From Bathymodiolus brooksi (taxonomy: Eukaryota > Mollusca > Bivalvia > Mytilida > Modiolidae), in NCBI GenBank assembly GCA_963680875.1, contig OY804588.1, forward strand, positions 94,482,233-94,546,232: a DNA stretch of 64,000 nt. The letters are read 5' to 3'. Of the stretch, positions 36,859-48,400 are shown piece after piece. How positions within the stretch are numbered: position 1 is the first letter of the stretch; every line of letters begins with the position of its first letter. The notes under the pieces are model-generated. The model made no database searches. It was not told the DNA's origin and worked only from the letters and a program-made list of their open reading frames with translations. The translations under genes were made by a program, and so were the position numbers.

Positions 36859-37249
36859 GATGAAGGTACGGAATCAGCCGAAGTTGCGACAGTGATGCAA
36901 GATGTCATGGAGATGAACACTTTACCGCCACTGTTTCATAGCATATATAAAACACCCCTGTGAAAACTTTATTCTATATGCTGAAATATTATACTGGTAA
37001 TTTATTCATTTACTGGATAAATAGCAATAATACTGTTTAAGCCGATCGATTTGGCCATTTATTAAAAATTTCGCTAGAGAGAATTTGGAGGACGAAAAAA
37101 TATTTGAACACCTTACATTTATTCATTGACAAGATAATTGATTTACCATAAAAAGGCTGAAAATTAATTTATCAAATGTTACGTTGATTTTATTCACACA
37201 TTTGTATTAATGATGTTAGAGGGAACATAATGGGTCAGAGGTCAGAAGT

Positions 37250-37330
37250 CGTTTCTGATAAACAATTAGGAATGGGAATGTTCATCCTCGCTTTCAACAA
37301 TAGTTTAGTCATATCGCGGCAATCACTTTT
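37250..37330 (+). repeat. Dispersed-repeat fragment (CTTTCAACAATA family)
   Basis: TCGCTTTCAACAATAGTTTA followed by GTCATATCGCGGCAATCA matches the segment at 38765-38805 (CACTTTCAACAATATATCAG, then TTATATCGCAACGGTCA). A reverse-complement remnant lies near 44912. The family resembles interspersed repeats I associate with molluscs. No name is assigned. Confidence 0.45.
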
Positions 37331-38164
37331 TTTTAAAGGTATAGGGAAAAAGCACGAGTACCAATAGAACCTTACAGATTTACAGGAAGTAACATACACA
37401 CCTTGTCACAGAAGACTGTATCAAACACACATGGTTATCAAGTTCAAAAACTGCAATGAATGCATAGTTAGACATTCTTCCAACATCCATTTGATCACGA
37501 CACTGACACGACGATCCCTTATATCAACAGTAAGTATCATAAGCCATAACCATAAACAACAAATAACGGCACAATATCCTTTCCATATAGTATCAAATTG
37601 GTGTCACTATGGTGTTTTAATTGTTCAACAATGTCATGCATTTGGCTGTTCTCTTCTGTATCCATCCTCCCACGTAAAAGAAAACTAGTATTTAGTCAGT
37701 GAATACTGCCAAACATATCACAATAAGTGCTCTGTTACCATTTTTATATTTTATTGTTTTTTTTCTATTAATTTTTGGAAATTCTACTACAAGTAATAGT
37801 AAAGTCAAACAAATATTCGGGTTAATTTACCCGTAATGTAAGAATGACATTTCAATTATCTGCAAGCTAACATAATCATCAATCTCTTTACCATACTTTC
37901 TGTAAGACAAGACATATACAATTTAAATAAAAATGTTAATTTTGCCATGTAAAACCGTGTACATGTGACTATATGGGAAACCAAGCGTAAGTTATCTCCT
38001 TTTTTGAAGTTAGGAAAGAGAGATCATTAACCAATATTTCCTGTTTCAAGGGAATTTCTTTAATGTTCATCTTACTGAAGTATTACGAGTAACAACTGGG
38101 TAATTTTCCCCGCTAAATTTCACATTCGGATACATTTTTAAGATTGTAAACTTTCCAATATTTT

Positions 38165-38240
38165 GACTTTGAGCGTAGCTGATGAAGGTTATTTCAGAAG
38201 CGCGTCGCCCGCACTAAATTAGATATCTACGTTTGTATTA
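38165..38240 (+). repeat. Hammerhead-like dispersed element, copy B
   Basis: TTTGAGCGTAG leads into CTGATGA (38179-38185), an 11-nt spacer, GAAG (38197-38200), then CGCGTC and GCCCGCACTAAATT. It has the intact first core block CTGATGA of a hammerhead ribozyme, but GAAA has become GAAG. The part of helix I nearest the core no longer pairs, so this copy is probably inactive. It shares the downstream phrase GATATCTACG with copy D. Confidence 0.5.
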
Positions 38241-38707
38241 CTGGTTTCGTGTGGTAGAATTTCCAAACCAATTAAACATTTAGTTACCATATGGCAATAT
38301 CATTGTAATTTTTATTATTTTCGTTGTTGTTATATATGTGCACTGTTTTTTTATTTGTAACTTTATTATTTATTTATTTTACTTCGTATTAAAATATGGA
38401 GTTAATATATCTACTACGTTGTTTTAATATGAGGCAGGTGCAACCTGAAACGCTCCCGAAGAACAGTAATTTTTCTTCCTGTTTACAAATATCAAGCTTA
38501 AGAATAACACCACCTAAAACTCCAAGCTCCGAACAGTTTTCGTATCCGCTACCGAACATTGTTTCATTTTTATTTGAAAAAAAATCGACTCGAGTTCCGG
38601 TTTAGGTCACGTAATTTTTTTTTTTTTTTTTAATTTATTTCCGGTTTGGCAGCCATATTGTTGAAGATTTTGAAGTGCCATAGTACCTATTCATACTTCT
38701 ACCATTA

Positions 38708-38728
38708 ACGCTCCCAAGAAGGGAGCGT
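38708..38728. other. Perfect 8-bp hairpin
   Basis: ACGCTCCC, a five-base loop and GGGAGCGT form a perfect stem-loop. A related ACGCTCCCGAAGAA occurs upstream near 38450 without the second arm. It may be the end of a small mobile element. No T-tract follows immediately. Confidence 0.6.
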
Positions 38729-38740
38729 ATTATAGGTGAG

Positions 38741-38815
38741 CTGGTTGGTTTGGTTTATGGTGTTTAACGCCACTTTCAACAATATATCAGTTATATCGCA
38801 ACGGTCAGTTTTATT
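38741..38815 (+). repeat. Dispersed-repeat fragment (GTTTAACGCCACTTTCAACA family)
   Basis: GGTTTATGGTGTTTAACGCC followed by ACTTTCAACAATATATCAG is a second plus-strand copy of the family seen at 37250-37330. It fits a pattern I recall as common in bivalve and gastropod DNA. Non-coding. Confidence 0.45.
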
Positions 38816-38831
38816 GATGGAGACTGTTAAA

Positions 38832-38905
38832 TGATTTGACATTATGCGTACCTAATTTAGATTGTTTCCGAAATGCGTCGTGCGCACTGAATTAGACATT
38901 ATGTT
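38832..38905 (+). repeat. Hammerhead-like dispersed element, copy C
   Basis: GCGTAC (38846-38851), a decayed first core block, then GAAA (38870-38873), TGCGTC and GTGCGCACTGAATTAGA. The 5' GCGTAC pairs with GTGCGC at 38880-38885 over six positions with one G-U pair. The CTGANGA block is lost (CTAATTTA), so the copy is inactive. It shows that helix I has survived where part of the core has not. Confidence 0.45.
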
Positions 38906-38984
38906 GTATGACGTCTTGGAAAAGTCTTTAAATACATATAACCATAAGTTGGGATATATCTGGTGAAATCTATCACAATGAGGG

Positions 38985-39080
38985 GAGGTTTTGGATCATA
39001 AAACTAGCTTTATCCCGCCACGTTTTATTGAAGGGCATGTACTAAACATGAACAGTGAGCAGTCATTTATATGTGTATTA
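38985..39080 (+). repeat. Dispersed-repeat fragment (AAAACTAGCTT..CCCGCC family), copy 1
   Basis: AGGGGAGGTTTTGGATCATA, then AAAACTAGCTTTATCCCGCCACG, is matched at 40718-40800 by GGGGGGAGGTGTGG and GTAAAACTAGCTTAAGCCCG. Shorter matches (AACCCCGCCAC) lie in the LMX1 introns near 24097 and 26176. Non-coding, with no family name assigned. Confidence 0.5.
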
Positions 39081-39790
39081 GGGATATCGATGTGTATTAA
39101 TCGATTTTGTCGATGTTTCTTCAATTTTTGGATTTGATTTTACAATTGTTCCTTTTGATTAAAATCTCCAAATAAAGAATGTAAAAATGAGACCACATCG
39201 GTTTCTTTTCTTATTATTTTACTTTTCCATTGTAATTCAGTTGTATTGAGTTGTATCATTTTGCACTATATAATATCAACATTGAATTTAAGTTTATTTT
39301 GTCATCCCATATAATTACATCAAATTAAGCATGATATATCATCTAATGCGACAGACTAATAGATACCGATAATTATTTCTTTTTTGTCAATAAATTCTGA
39401 AAATAATTCAATTATGACACTTGTATTAAGTGTATTCAATTTCAAACAAATAGCGTTGCAATCTCATTTTACATGAAATCAGTCAAACAAAGGGAAATAC
39501 TTTATGCTGAAATTTCTCACCTGTGCCTGAGGAAAATTGAAAAACGAAAGTGACAATTAAAGGATTAAAGTGATATTGTAATTTAAATCCATAACTGTAT
39601 CGTTTCAAGCTTGTCAAAGATTTGAAATAGACAAAAGAAGATGATATAAAAATATCTGACATACAACGTAGACCCGTTGATGATACCAAGACGAATGTCG
39701 TCCCAATTGTAACGCAAGATTCTTCAGTGTTTTATTACATGTCTAAATCACTAAGGATGTCAATACGACCACCAATGTTCAAAGCTATTC

Positions 39791-39849
39791 TGGGGGTATA
39801 CTTGTGTCAGGCGACTGGTAGCCTTAAACCCCCAAAGACGCCGTGACAC
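39791..39849 (+). ncRNA. Candidate H-type pseudoknot element
   Basis: TGGGGGT (39791-39797) is complementary to ACCCCCA (39828-39834). GTGTCAGGCG (39804-39813) is complementary to CGCCGTGACAC (39839-39849) with one bulged G. The stems interleave (1 opens, 2 opens, 1 closes, 2 closes), which is the H-type pseudoknot layout, with loops of 6, 14 and 4 nt. I recognise no RNA family, and there is no evidence here of transcription. Confidence 0.3.
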
Positions 39850-40717
39850 CATATAAGATTCTTTAGAGAATAACATTTACAAATTATTTCCCACAGTTTA
39901 GCAAAAGCAGATACCTTTATTTAAACTGCCAAAACAGGTGCCTTGTATACAAATAAACAATACATTTATACTTTACTATTGTTTATAACACAATACGCGG
40001 TATTTAAAGAAAAACAACGTATTCCGATGGTCATTCATGCAAAACAATCTCTCTCTAGATGTATGTTACAACTCATCCAAAAAAGAGATCTGGTGACCCC
40101 GAAAATCGATGTGTTATGATATATCTCTACGCTTTTCATGAGGTGATGAACTGAGTTGATGGTTATCATAAATACAATACTTATCTCGTATGTTTATCTA
40201 GACATATATTTCATCTACAATACACAAAAATAACTCGCATAAACAAATGATATAGTTATATGATACAAAAGGTTGTCTTGTTTTCTGTTGTTACCAGGAA
40301 AACAATCTTTCGTTAACAGGTTTGGTTCCACAATATATTTTGAACTTTTAAATAATGTTATGTTTCTAATTTCAAATATACTACATGTATATACCGTTAG
40401 TTGAAAACAGAAACAGAAAGTCTAGTAGTAATGTTGAAAATAATATTTAGCATAGCGTTTGTTTCAGGTAAAAGGTCAAATATATTTATGCTAAAAATAT
40501 ATCAACAATCCACATTAAAAATTCTTAATTCATCTAAAAATTCAACTTAATATTTAATTATTAAATGAAAGTTGCATACCACTTTATTAAATGTTGATAA
40601 TTATCAACCAAGGATAGCACATGACAGACTTTCAGCTTATTTCTAATGGGATCCGTTACAAATAATACCTTAAGTGTTTTCCCGGTTCTATGTCAGGATT
40701 GGCGTTTTATTCACATG

Positions 40718-40880
40718 TGGAAAACAGGGGGGAGGTGTGGGGTTTGGTCGGCCCGTAAAACTAGCTTAAGCCCGCCAATTTTATTCCAAGACAGGAATGT
40801 GAGCGGAACCCCGCCACTTTGTATTGGAGTGTCTGTATCAATCCAGGAACGTGAACGGTCATGTATTAATGTATTAGAGG
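40718..40880 (+). repeat. Dispersed-repeat fragment (AAAACTAGCTT..CCCGCC family), copy 2
   Basis: This copy has GTAAAACTAGCTTAAGCCCG, then ATTCCAAGACAGGAATGTGA and ACCCCGCCACTTTGTATTGG, and finally ATCCAGGAACGTGAACGG. The motif (CCCGCCA, TTTTATT or TTTGTATT, then CAGGAA.GTGA) appears twice in tandem. A 104-codon frame across it (40646-40960) is therefore repeat-derived. Confidence 0.5.
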
Positions 40881-41281
40881 TATTATTTTATTTCATATTA
40901 ATACCGACTACATGTAAAAAAAAAATATATATCACCGTCAGTACTGTTTCCGAACTCTAATAAAAATAAATCGTACAGAGATGTAAAATCGACACCTCTA
41001 ACAAATACATGCATGTTCGCAGATTTGTGAAACGATCTACACAAGTGTAGATGTGTATTCTTGCATGCATTTAAATGATGTGAAGCATAGGGTTTTCCTA
41101 TCATAAAATTCCTAAAGGTTGAAAATTTGCTTATATGCACAGTTACAATACGAACTAGCTCAGCAATTTTATAAACTGTGAGGAAATGCGGAATGGTTGG
41201 GACAGCGGCAATGATTTTTGACTGCCATTGGTAAAATTAATCTTTCAAGTCGACTATTCCTATTCGATATCTACAAAGTTC

Positions 41282-44200
41282 TTCACATTAGCGCGGAGCA
41301 CGACACTCTTATTTTCTATAATTGACGGTGGTGTCTTTGATTGTTCACATTCGCGGAGCACGACACTCTTATTTTCTATAATTGACGGTGGGGTCTTTGA
41401 TTGTTCACATTCGCGGAGCACGACACTCTTATTTTCTATAATTGACGGTGGGGTCTTTGATTGTTCACATTCGCGGGGCACGACACTCTTATTTTCTATT
41501 ATTGACGGTGGGGTCTTTGATTGTTCACATTCGCGCGGAGCACGACACTCTTATTTTCTATAATTGACGGTGGGGTCTTTGATTGTTCACATTCGCGGAG
41601 CACGACACTCTTATTTTCTATAATTGACGGTGGGGTCTTTGATTGTTCACATTCGCGGAGCACGACACTCTTATTTTCTATAATTGACGGTGGGGTCTTT
41701 GATTGTTCACATTCGCGGAGCACGACACTCTTATTTTCTATAATTGACGGTGGTGTCTTTGATTGTTCACATTCGCGGAGCACGACACTCTTATTTTCTA
41801 TAAATGACGGTGGGGTCTTTGATTGTTCACATTCGCGGAGCACGACACTCTTATTTTCTATTATTGACGGTGGGGTCTTTGATTGTTCACATTCGCGGAG
41901 CACGACACTCTTATTTTCTATAATTGACGGTGGGGTCTTTGATTGTTCACATTCGCGGAGCACGACACTCTTATTTTCTATAATTGACGGTGGGGTCTTT
42001 GATTGTTCACATTCGCGGAGCACGACACTCTTATTTTCTATAATTGACGGTGGGGTCTTTGATTGTTCACATTCGCGGAGCACGACACTCTATTTTCTAT
42101 TATTGACGGTGGGGTCTTTGATTGTTCACATTCGCGGAGCACGACACTCTTATTTTCTATAATTGACGGTGGGGTCTTTGATTGTTCACATTCGCGGAGC
42201 ACGACACTCTTATTTTCTATAATTGACGGTGGGGAATTTGATTGTTCACATTCGCGGAGCACGACACTCTTATTTTCTATAATTGACGGTGGGATCTTTG
42301 ATTGTTCACATTCGCGGAGCACGACACTCTTATTTTCTATAATTGACGGTGGGGTCTTTGATTGTTCACATTCGCGGAGCACGACACTCTTATTTTCTAT
42401 AATTGACGGTGGGGTCTTTGATTGTTCACATTCGCGGAGCACGACACTCTTATTTTCTATAATTGACGGTGAGGTCTTTGATTGTTCACATTCGCAGAAC
42501 ACGACACTCTTATTTTCTATAATTGACGGTGGTGTCTTTGATTGTTCACATTCGCGGAGCACGACACTCTTATTTTCTATAATTGACGGTGGGGTCTTTG
42601 ATTGTTCACATTCGCGGAGCACGACACTCTTATTTTCTATAATTGAAGGTGGTGTCTTTGATTGTTCACATTCGCGGAGCACGACACTCTTATTTTCTAT
42701 AATTGACGGTGGGGTCTTTGATTGTTCACATCCGCGGAGCACGACACTCTTATTTTCTATAATTGACGGTGGTGTCTTTGATTGTTCACATTCGCGGAGC
42801 ACGACACTCTTATTTTCTATAATTGACGGTGGGGTCTTTGATTGTTCACATTCGCGGAGCACGACACTCTTATTTTCTATAATTTACGGTGGGGTCTTTG
42901 ATTGTTCACATTCGCGGAGCACGACACTCTTATTTTCTATTATTGACGGTGGGGTCTTTGATTGTTCACATTCGCGGAGCACGACACTCTTATTTTTTAT
43001 AATTGACGGTCGGGTTTTTGATTGTTCACATTCGCGGATCACGACACTCTTATTTTCTATAATTGACGGTGGGGTCTTTGATTGTTCACATTCGCGGAGC
43101 AAGACACTCTTATTTTCTATAATTGACGGTCAGGTTTTTGATTGTTCACATTCGCGGAGCACGACACTCTTATTTTCTATTATTGACGGTGGGGTCTTTG
43201 ATTGTTCACATTCGCGGAGCACGACACTCTTATTTTCTATAATTGACGGTGGTGTCTTTGATTGTTCACATTCGCGGAGCACGACACTCTTATTTTCTAT
43301 AATTGACGGTGGGGTCTTTGATTGTTCACATTCGCGGAGCACGACACTCTTATTTTCTATAATTGACGGTGGTGTCTTTGATTGTTCACATTCGCGGAGC
43401 ACGACACTCTTATTTTCTATAATTGACGGTGGTGTCTTTGATTGTTCACATTCGCGGAGCACGACACTCTTATTTTCTATAATTGACGGTGGGGTCTTTG
43501 ATTGTTCACATTCGCGGAGCACGACACTCTTATTTTCTATAATTGACGGTGGGGTCTTTGATTGTTCACATTCGCGGAGCACGACACTCTTATTTTTTAT
43601 AATTGACGGTCGGGTTTTTGATTGTTCACATTCGCGGAGCACGACACTCTTATTTTCTATAATTGACGGTGGGGTCTTTGATTGTTCACATTCGCGGAGC
43701 ACGACACTCTTATTTTCTATTATTGACGGTGGGGTCTTTGATTGTTCACATTCGCGGAGCACGACACTCTTATTTTCTATAATTGACGGTGGTGTCTTTG
43801 ATTGTTCACATTCGCGGAGCACGACACTCTTATTTTCTATAATTGACGGTGGGGTCTTTGATTGTTCACATTCGCGGAGCACGACACTCTTATTTTCTAT
43901 AATTGACGGTGGGGTCTTTGATTGTTCACATTCGCGGAGCACGACACTCTTATTTTTTATAATTGACGGTCGGGTTTTTGATTGTTCACATTCGCGGAGC
44001 ACGACACTCTTATTTTCTATAATTGACGGTGGTGTCTTTGATTGTTCACATTCGCGGAGCACGACACTCTTATTTTCTATAATTGACGGTGGTGTCTTTG
44101 ATTGTTCACATTCGCGGAGCACGACACTCTTATTTTCTATAATTGACGGTGGGGTCTTTGATTGTTCACATTCGCGGAGCACGACACTCTTATTTTCTAT

Positions 44201-44649
44201 TATTGACGGTGGGGTCTTTGATTGTTCACATTCGCGGAGCACGACACTCTTATTTTCTATTATTGACGGTGGGGTCTTTGATTGTTCACATTCGCGGAGC
44301 ACGACACTCTTATTTTCTATTATTGACGGTGGGGTCTTTGATTGTTCACATTCGCGGAGCACGACACTCTTATTTTCTATAATTGACGGTGGTGTCTTTG
44401 ATTGTTCACATTCGCGGAGCGCGACACTCTTATTTTCTATAATTGACGGTGGGGTCTTTGATTGTTCACATCCGCGGAGCACGACACTCTTATTTTCTAT
44501 TATTGACGGTGGGGTCTTTGATTGTTCACATTCGCGGAGCACGACACTCTTATTTTCTATAATTGACGGTGGGGTCTTTGATTGTTCCCATTCTCGGAGC
44601 ACGACACTCTTATTTTCTATAATTGACGGTGGTGTCTTTGATTGTTCAC
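41282..44649 (+). repeat. Tandem array A4: 60-bp unit, about 56 copies
   Basis: The unit reads ACGACACTCTTATTTTCTAT, AATTGACGGTGGGGTCTTTG, ATTGTTCACATTCGCGGAGC. It is highly uniform. Recurrent variants are TGTCTTTG for GGTCTTTG, TATTATTG for TATAATTG, and a CGGGTTTTTG variant with TTTTTTAT. Each unit has four CpG sites, so the array is a dense CpG block in AT-rich DNA. The length is a multiple of three and the unit is free of stops on both strands. Long frames therefore appear on plus (STTLLFSIIDGGVFDCSHSR) and minus (ECEQSKTPPSIIENKSVVLR), and I do not regard them as genes. A 2-bp insertion near 41534 and a 1-bp deletion near 42091 break the frames. Confidence 0.96.
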
Positions 44650-45099
44650 GAGTTAATATCATGACCAGACTATATCACAATATCTACCCAGATATTTTAA
44701 TTTTATATTTATTTGTTTTACTGAAATCAATAATTAACGTGTTATAATATGAGTAAGGAGATATTGTGGCCGCGATCGTATTTGTAAATGTGAGTTCGAT
44801 TCTCACCAATGGTGAGTTGCACTTGATACTTGATGTTTTAAACCTTATGGTTGTCTTATTGCAAGTCGGTGATTTTCACAAGATAAAGCTAACACTACGG
44901 TTAACTATTGTTGAAAGTGGCGTCTCTAACCCAAACACTTGTCTTCAGTCATTTTAACTAAAATAGTCACTCTTTTGGGAAATTAACATCGAACTTGATA
45001 AAATGGAGAATAAATGAAAAACAAAAAATACCACACTCGGAACAGCTAATAGAAAAATTGTAGAAAGAACCAAAACCGATACCAAAAACCCACACGATC
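44650..45099. other. Spacer between arrays A4 and A5, with a SINE-like fragment
   Basis: A 450-bp single-copy gap. It holds the tRNA-like fragment described at 44765-44945 and then AT-rich DNA. A 61-codon minus-strand frame (44967-45152) runs out of array A5 and has no recognisable feature. Confidence 0.6.
44765..44945 (+). mobile_element. Truncated tRNA-derived SINE-like fragment
   Basis: GTGAGTTCGATTCTCAC (44790-44806) folds as a perfect 5-bp T-arm with the 7-nt loop TTCGATT, and it contains an RNA polymerase III B-box. Just upstream, GTGGCCG at about 44767 resembles the start of a tRNA D-region, but the rest of the D-arm and the anticodon arm are missing. Downstream, near 44912, TTGTTGAAAGTGGCG is the reverse complement of the CACTTTCAACAA family at 38765. 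I infer a decayed SINE or a composite of two fragments. It is not a functional tRNA. Confidence 0.45.
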
Positions 45100-45450
45100 T
45101 CTCCTGGCTTGGTATAGACATTTCTCTTACTCTCCTGGCTTGGTATAGACATTTCTCTTACTCTCCTGGCTTGGTATAGACATTTCTCTTACTTTCCTGA
45201 CTTGGTATAGACATTTCTCTTACTCTCCTGGCTTGGTATAGACATTTCTCTTACTCTCCTGGCTTGGTATAGACATTTCTCTTACTTTCCTGACTTGGTA
45301 TAGACATTTCTCTTACTCTCCTGGCTTGGTATAGACATTTCTCTTACTCTCCTGGCTTGGTATAGACATTTCTCTTACTTTCCTGACTTGGTATAGACAT
45401 TTCTCTTACTCTCCTGGCTTGGCATAGACATTTCTCTTACTTTCCTGGCT
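45100..45450 (+). repeat. 93-bp (three-unit) higher-order repeat at the left end of A5
   Basis: Two TCTCCTGGCTTGG units followed by one TTTCCTGACTTGG unit recur as a block of 93 bp, about four times. The order then breaks down, and the TTTCCTGACTT variant is rare until about 58.5 kb. Confidence 0.75.
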
Positions 45451-48400
45451 TGGTATAGACATTTCTCTTACTCTCCTGGCTTGGTATAGACATTTCTCTT
45501 ACTTTCCTGGCTTGGTATAGACATTTCTCTTACTCTCCTGGCTTGGTATAGACATTTCTCTTACTCTCCTGGCTTGGTATAGACATTTCTCTTACTCTCC
45601 TGGCTTGGTATAGACATTTCTCTTACTCTCCTGGCTTGGTATAGACATTTATCTTACTCTCCTGGCTTGGTATAGACATTTCTCTTACTCTCCTGGCTTG
45701 GTATAGACATTTCTCTTACTCTCATGGCTTGGTATAGACATTTCTCTTACTCTCCTGGCTTGGAATAGACATTTCTCTTACTCTCCTGGCTTGGTATAGA
45801 CATTTATCTTACTCTCCTGGCTTGGTATAGACATTTCTCTTACTCTCCTGGCTTGGTATAGACATTTCTCTTACTCTCCTGGCTTGGTATAGACATTTCT
45901 TTTACTCTCCTGGCTTGGCATAGACATTTCTCTTACTCTCCTGGCTTGGCATAGACATTTCTCTTACTCTCCTGGCTTGGTATAGACATTTCTCTTACTT
46001 TCCTGGCTTGGCATAGACATTTCTCTTACTCTCCTGGCTTGGTATAGACATTTCTCTTACTCTCCTGGCTTGGTATAGACATTTCTCTTACTCTCCTGGC
46101 TTGGTATAGACATTTGTCTTACTCTCCTGGCTTGGTATAGACATTTTTCTTACTGTCCTGGCTTGGTATAAACATTTCTCTTACTCTCCTGGCTTGGTAT
46201 AGACATTTCTCTTACTCTCCTGGCTTGGTATAGACATTTCTCTTACTCTCCTGGCTTGGTATAGACATTTCTCTTACTCTCCTGGCTTGGTATAGACATT
46301 TCTCTTACTCTCCTGGCTTGGCATAGACATTTCTCTTACTCTCCTGGCTTGGTATAGACATTTCTCTTACTTTCCTGGCTTGGCATAGACATTTCTCTTA
46401 CTCTCCTGGCTTGGTATAGACATTTCTCTTACTCTCCTGGCTTGGTATAGACATTTCTCTTACTCTCCTGGCTTGGTATAGACATTTCTCTTACTCTCCT
46501 GGCTTGGTATAGACATTTCTCTTACTCTCCTGGCTTGGTATAGACATTTCTCTTACTCTCCTGGCTTGGCATAGACATTTCTCTTACTCTCCTGGCTTGG
46601 TATAGACATTTCTCTTACTCTCCTGGCTTGGCATAGACATTTCTCTTACTCTCCTGGCTTGGTATAGACATTTCTCTTACTTTCCTGGCTTGGCATAGAC
46701 ATTTCTCTTACTCTCCTGGCTTGGTATAGACATTTCTCTTACTCTCCTGGCTTGGCATAGACATTTCTCTTACTCTCCTGGCTTGGTATAGACATTTGTC
46801 TTACTCTCCTGGCTTGGTATAGACATTTTTCTTACTCTCCTGGCTTGGTATAAACATTTCTCTTACTCTCCTGGCTTGGTATAGACATTTCTCTTACTCT
46901 CCTGGCTTGGTATAGACATTTCTCTTACTCTCCTGGCTTGGTATAGACATTTCTCTTACTCTCCTGGCTTGGTATAGACATTTCTCTTACTCTCCTGGCT
47001 TGGTATAGACATTTCTCTTACTCTCCTGGCTTGGTATAGACATTTCTCTTACTCTCCTGGCTTGGTATAGACATTTCTCTTACTTTCCTGGCTTGGCATA
47101 GACATTTCTCTTACTCTCCTGGCTTGGTATAGACATTTCTCTTACTCTCCTGGCTTGGCATAGACATTTCTCTTACTCTCCTGGCTTGGTATAGACATTT
47201 CTCTTACTCTCCTGGCTTGGTATAGACATTTCTCTTACTCTCCTGGCTTGGTATAGACATTTCTCTTACTCTCCTGGCTTGGCATAGACATTTCTCTTAC
47301 TCTCCTGGCTTGGTATAGACATTTCTCTTACTCTCCTGGCTTGGTATAGACATTTCTCTTACTCTCCTGGCTTGGTATAGACATTTCTCTTACTCTCCTG
47401 GCTTGGTATAGACATTTCTCTTACTCTCCTGGCTTGGTATAGACATTTCTCTTACTTTCCTGGCTTGGCATAGACATTTCTCTTACTCTCCTGGCTTGGT
47501 ATAGACATTTCTCTTACTCTCCTGGCTTGGCATAGACATTTCTCTTACTCTCCTGGCTTGGTATAGACATTTCTCTTACTCTCCTGGCTTGGTATAGACA
47601 TTTCTCTTACTCTCCTGGCTTGGTATAGACATTTCTCTTACTCTCCTGGCTTGGCATAGACATTTCTCTTACTCTCCTGGCTTGGTATAGACATTTCTCT
47701 TACTCTCCTGGCTTGGTATAGACATTTCTCTTACTCTCCTGGCTTGGTATAGACATTTCTCTTACTCTCATGGCTTGGTATAGACATTTCTCTTACTCTC
47801 CTGGCTTGGTATAGACATTTCTCTTACTCTCCTGGCTTGGTATAGACATTTCTCTTACTCTCCTGGCTTGGTATAGACATTTCTCTTACTCTCCTGGCTT
47901 GGCATAGACATTTCTCTTACTCTCCTGGCTTGGTATAGACATTTCTCTTACTCTCCTGGCTTGGTATAGACATTTCTCTTACTCTCCTGGCTTGGTATAG
48001 ACATTTCTCTTACTCTCCTGGCTTGGTATAGACATTTCTCTTACTCTCCTGGCTTGGCATACACATTTCTCTTACTTTCCTGGCTTGGTATAGACATTTC
48101 TCTTACTCTCCTGGCTTGGTATAGACATTTCTCTTACTTTCCTGGCTTGGCATAGACATTTCTCTTACTCTCCTGGCTTGGTATAGACATTTCTCTTACT
48201 CGCTTGGTATAGACATTTGTCTTACTCTCCTGGCTTGGTATAGACATTTCTCTTACTCTCCTGGCTTGGTATAGACATTTCTCTTACTTTCCTGGCTTGG
48301 CATAGACATTTCTCTTACTCTCCTGGCTTGGTATAGACATTTCTCTTACTCTCCTGGCTTGGTATAGACATTTCTCTTACTCTCCTGGCTTGGCATAGAC

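Larger units (their letters stand above)
36229..41281. other. Intergenic DNA with repeat fragments, no supported gene
   Basis: About 5 kb of mostly AT-rich sequence. It contains a GC-richer patch at 36530-36900, fragments of at least three dispersed repeat families (37250-37330, 38165-38240, 38741-38815, 38832-38905, 38985-39080, 40718-40880), a perfect hairpin at 38708 and a pseudoknot-like element at 39791. Open frames of 68-104 codons (36590-36829 minus, 37431-37688 plus, 38396-38605 plus, 39483-39689 minus, 40646-40960 plus, 40898-41140 minus) have no recognisable domain. Several overlap repeat fragments. Confidence 0.55.

Noticed and set aside
37431..37688. 85-codon plus-strand open frame
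   Set aside because: No recognisable motif, neighbouring exon or codon-use signal; likely chance.
40646..41140. Overlapping 104-codon plus and 80-codon minus frames
   Set aside because: The plus frame runs through a dispersed repeat (CCCGCC family) and the minus frame has no features.
41228..44747. Open frames up to 894 codons on plus and 510 on minus, with 20-residue repeats
   Set aside because: The 60-bp unit is stop-free on both strands, so frames arise automatically. There is no promoter, signal peptide, known domain or splice evidence, and frames break at small indels.
44790..44806. Functional tRNA gene
   Set aside because: Only the T-arm is intact. D-arm, anticodon arm and acceptor stem cannot be formed.
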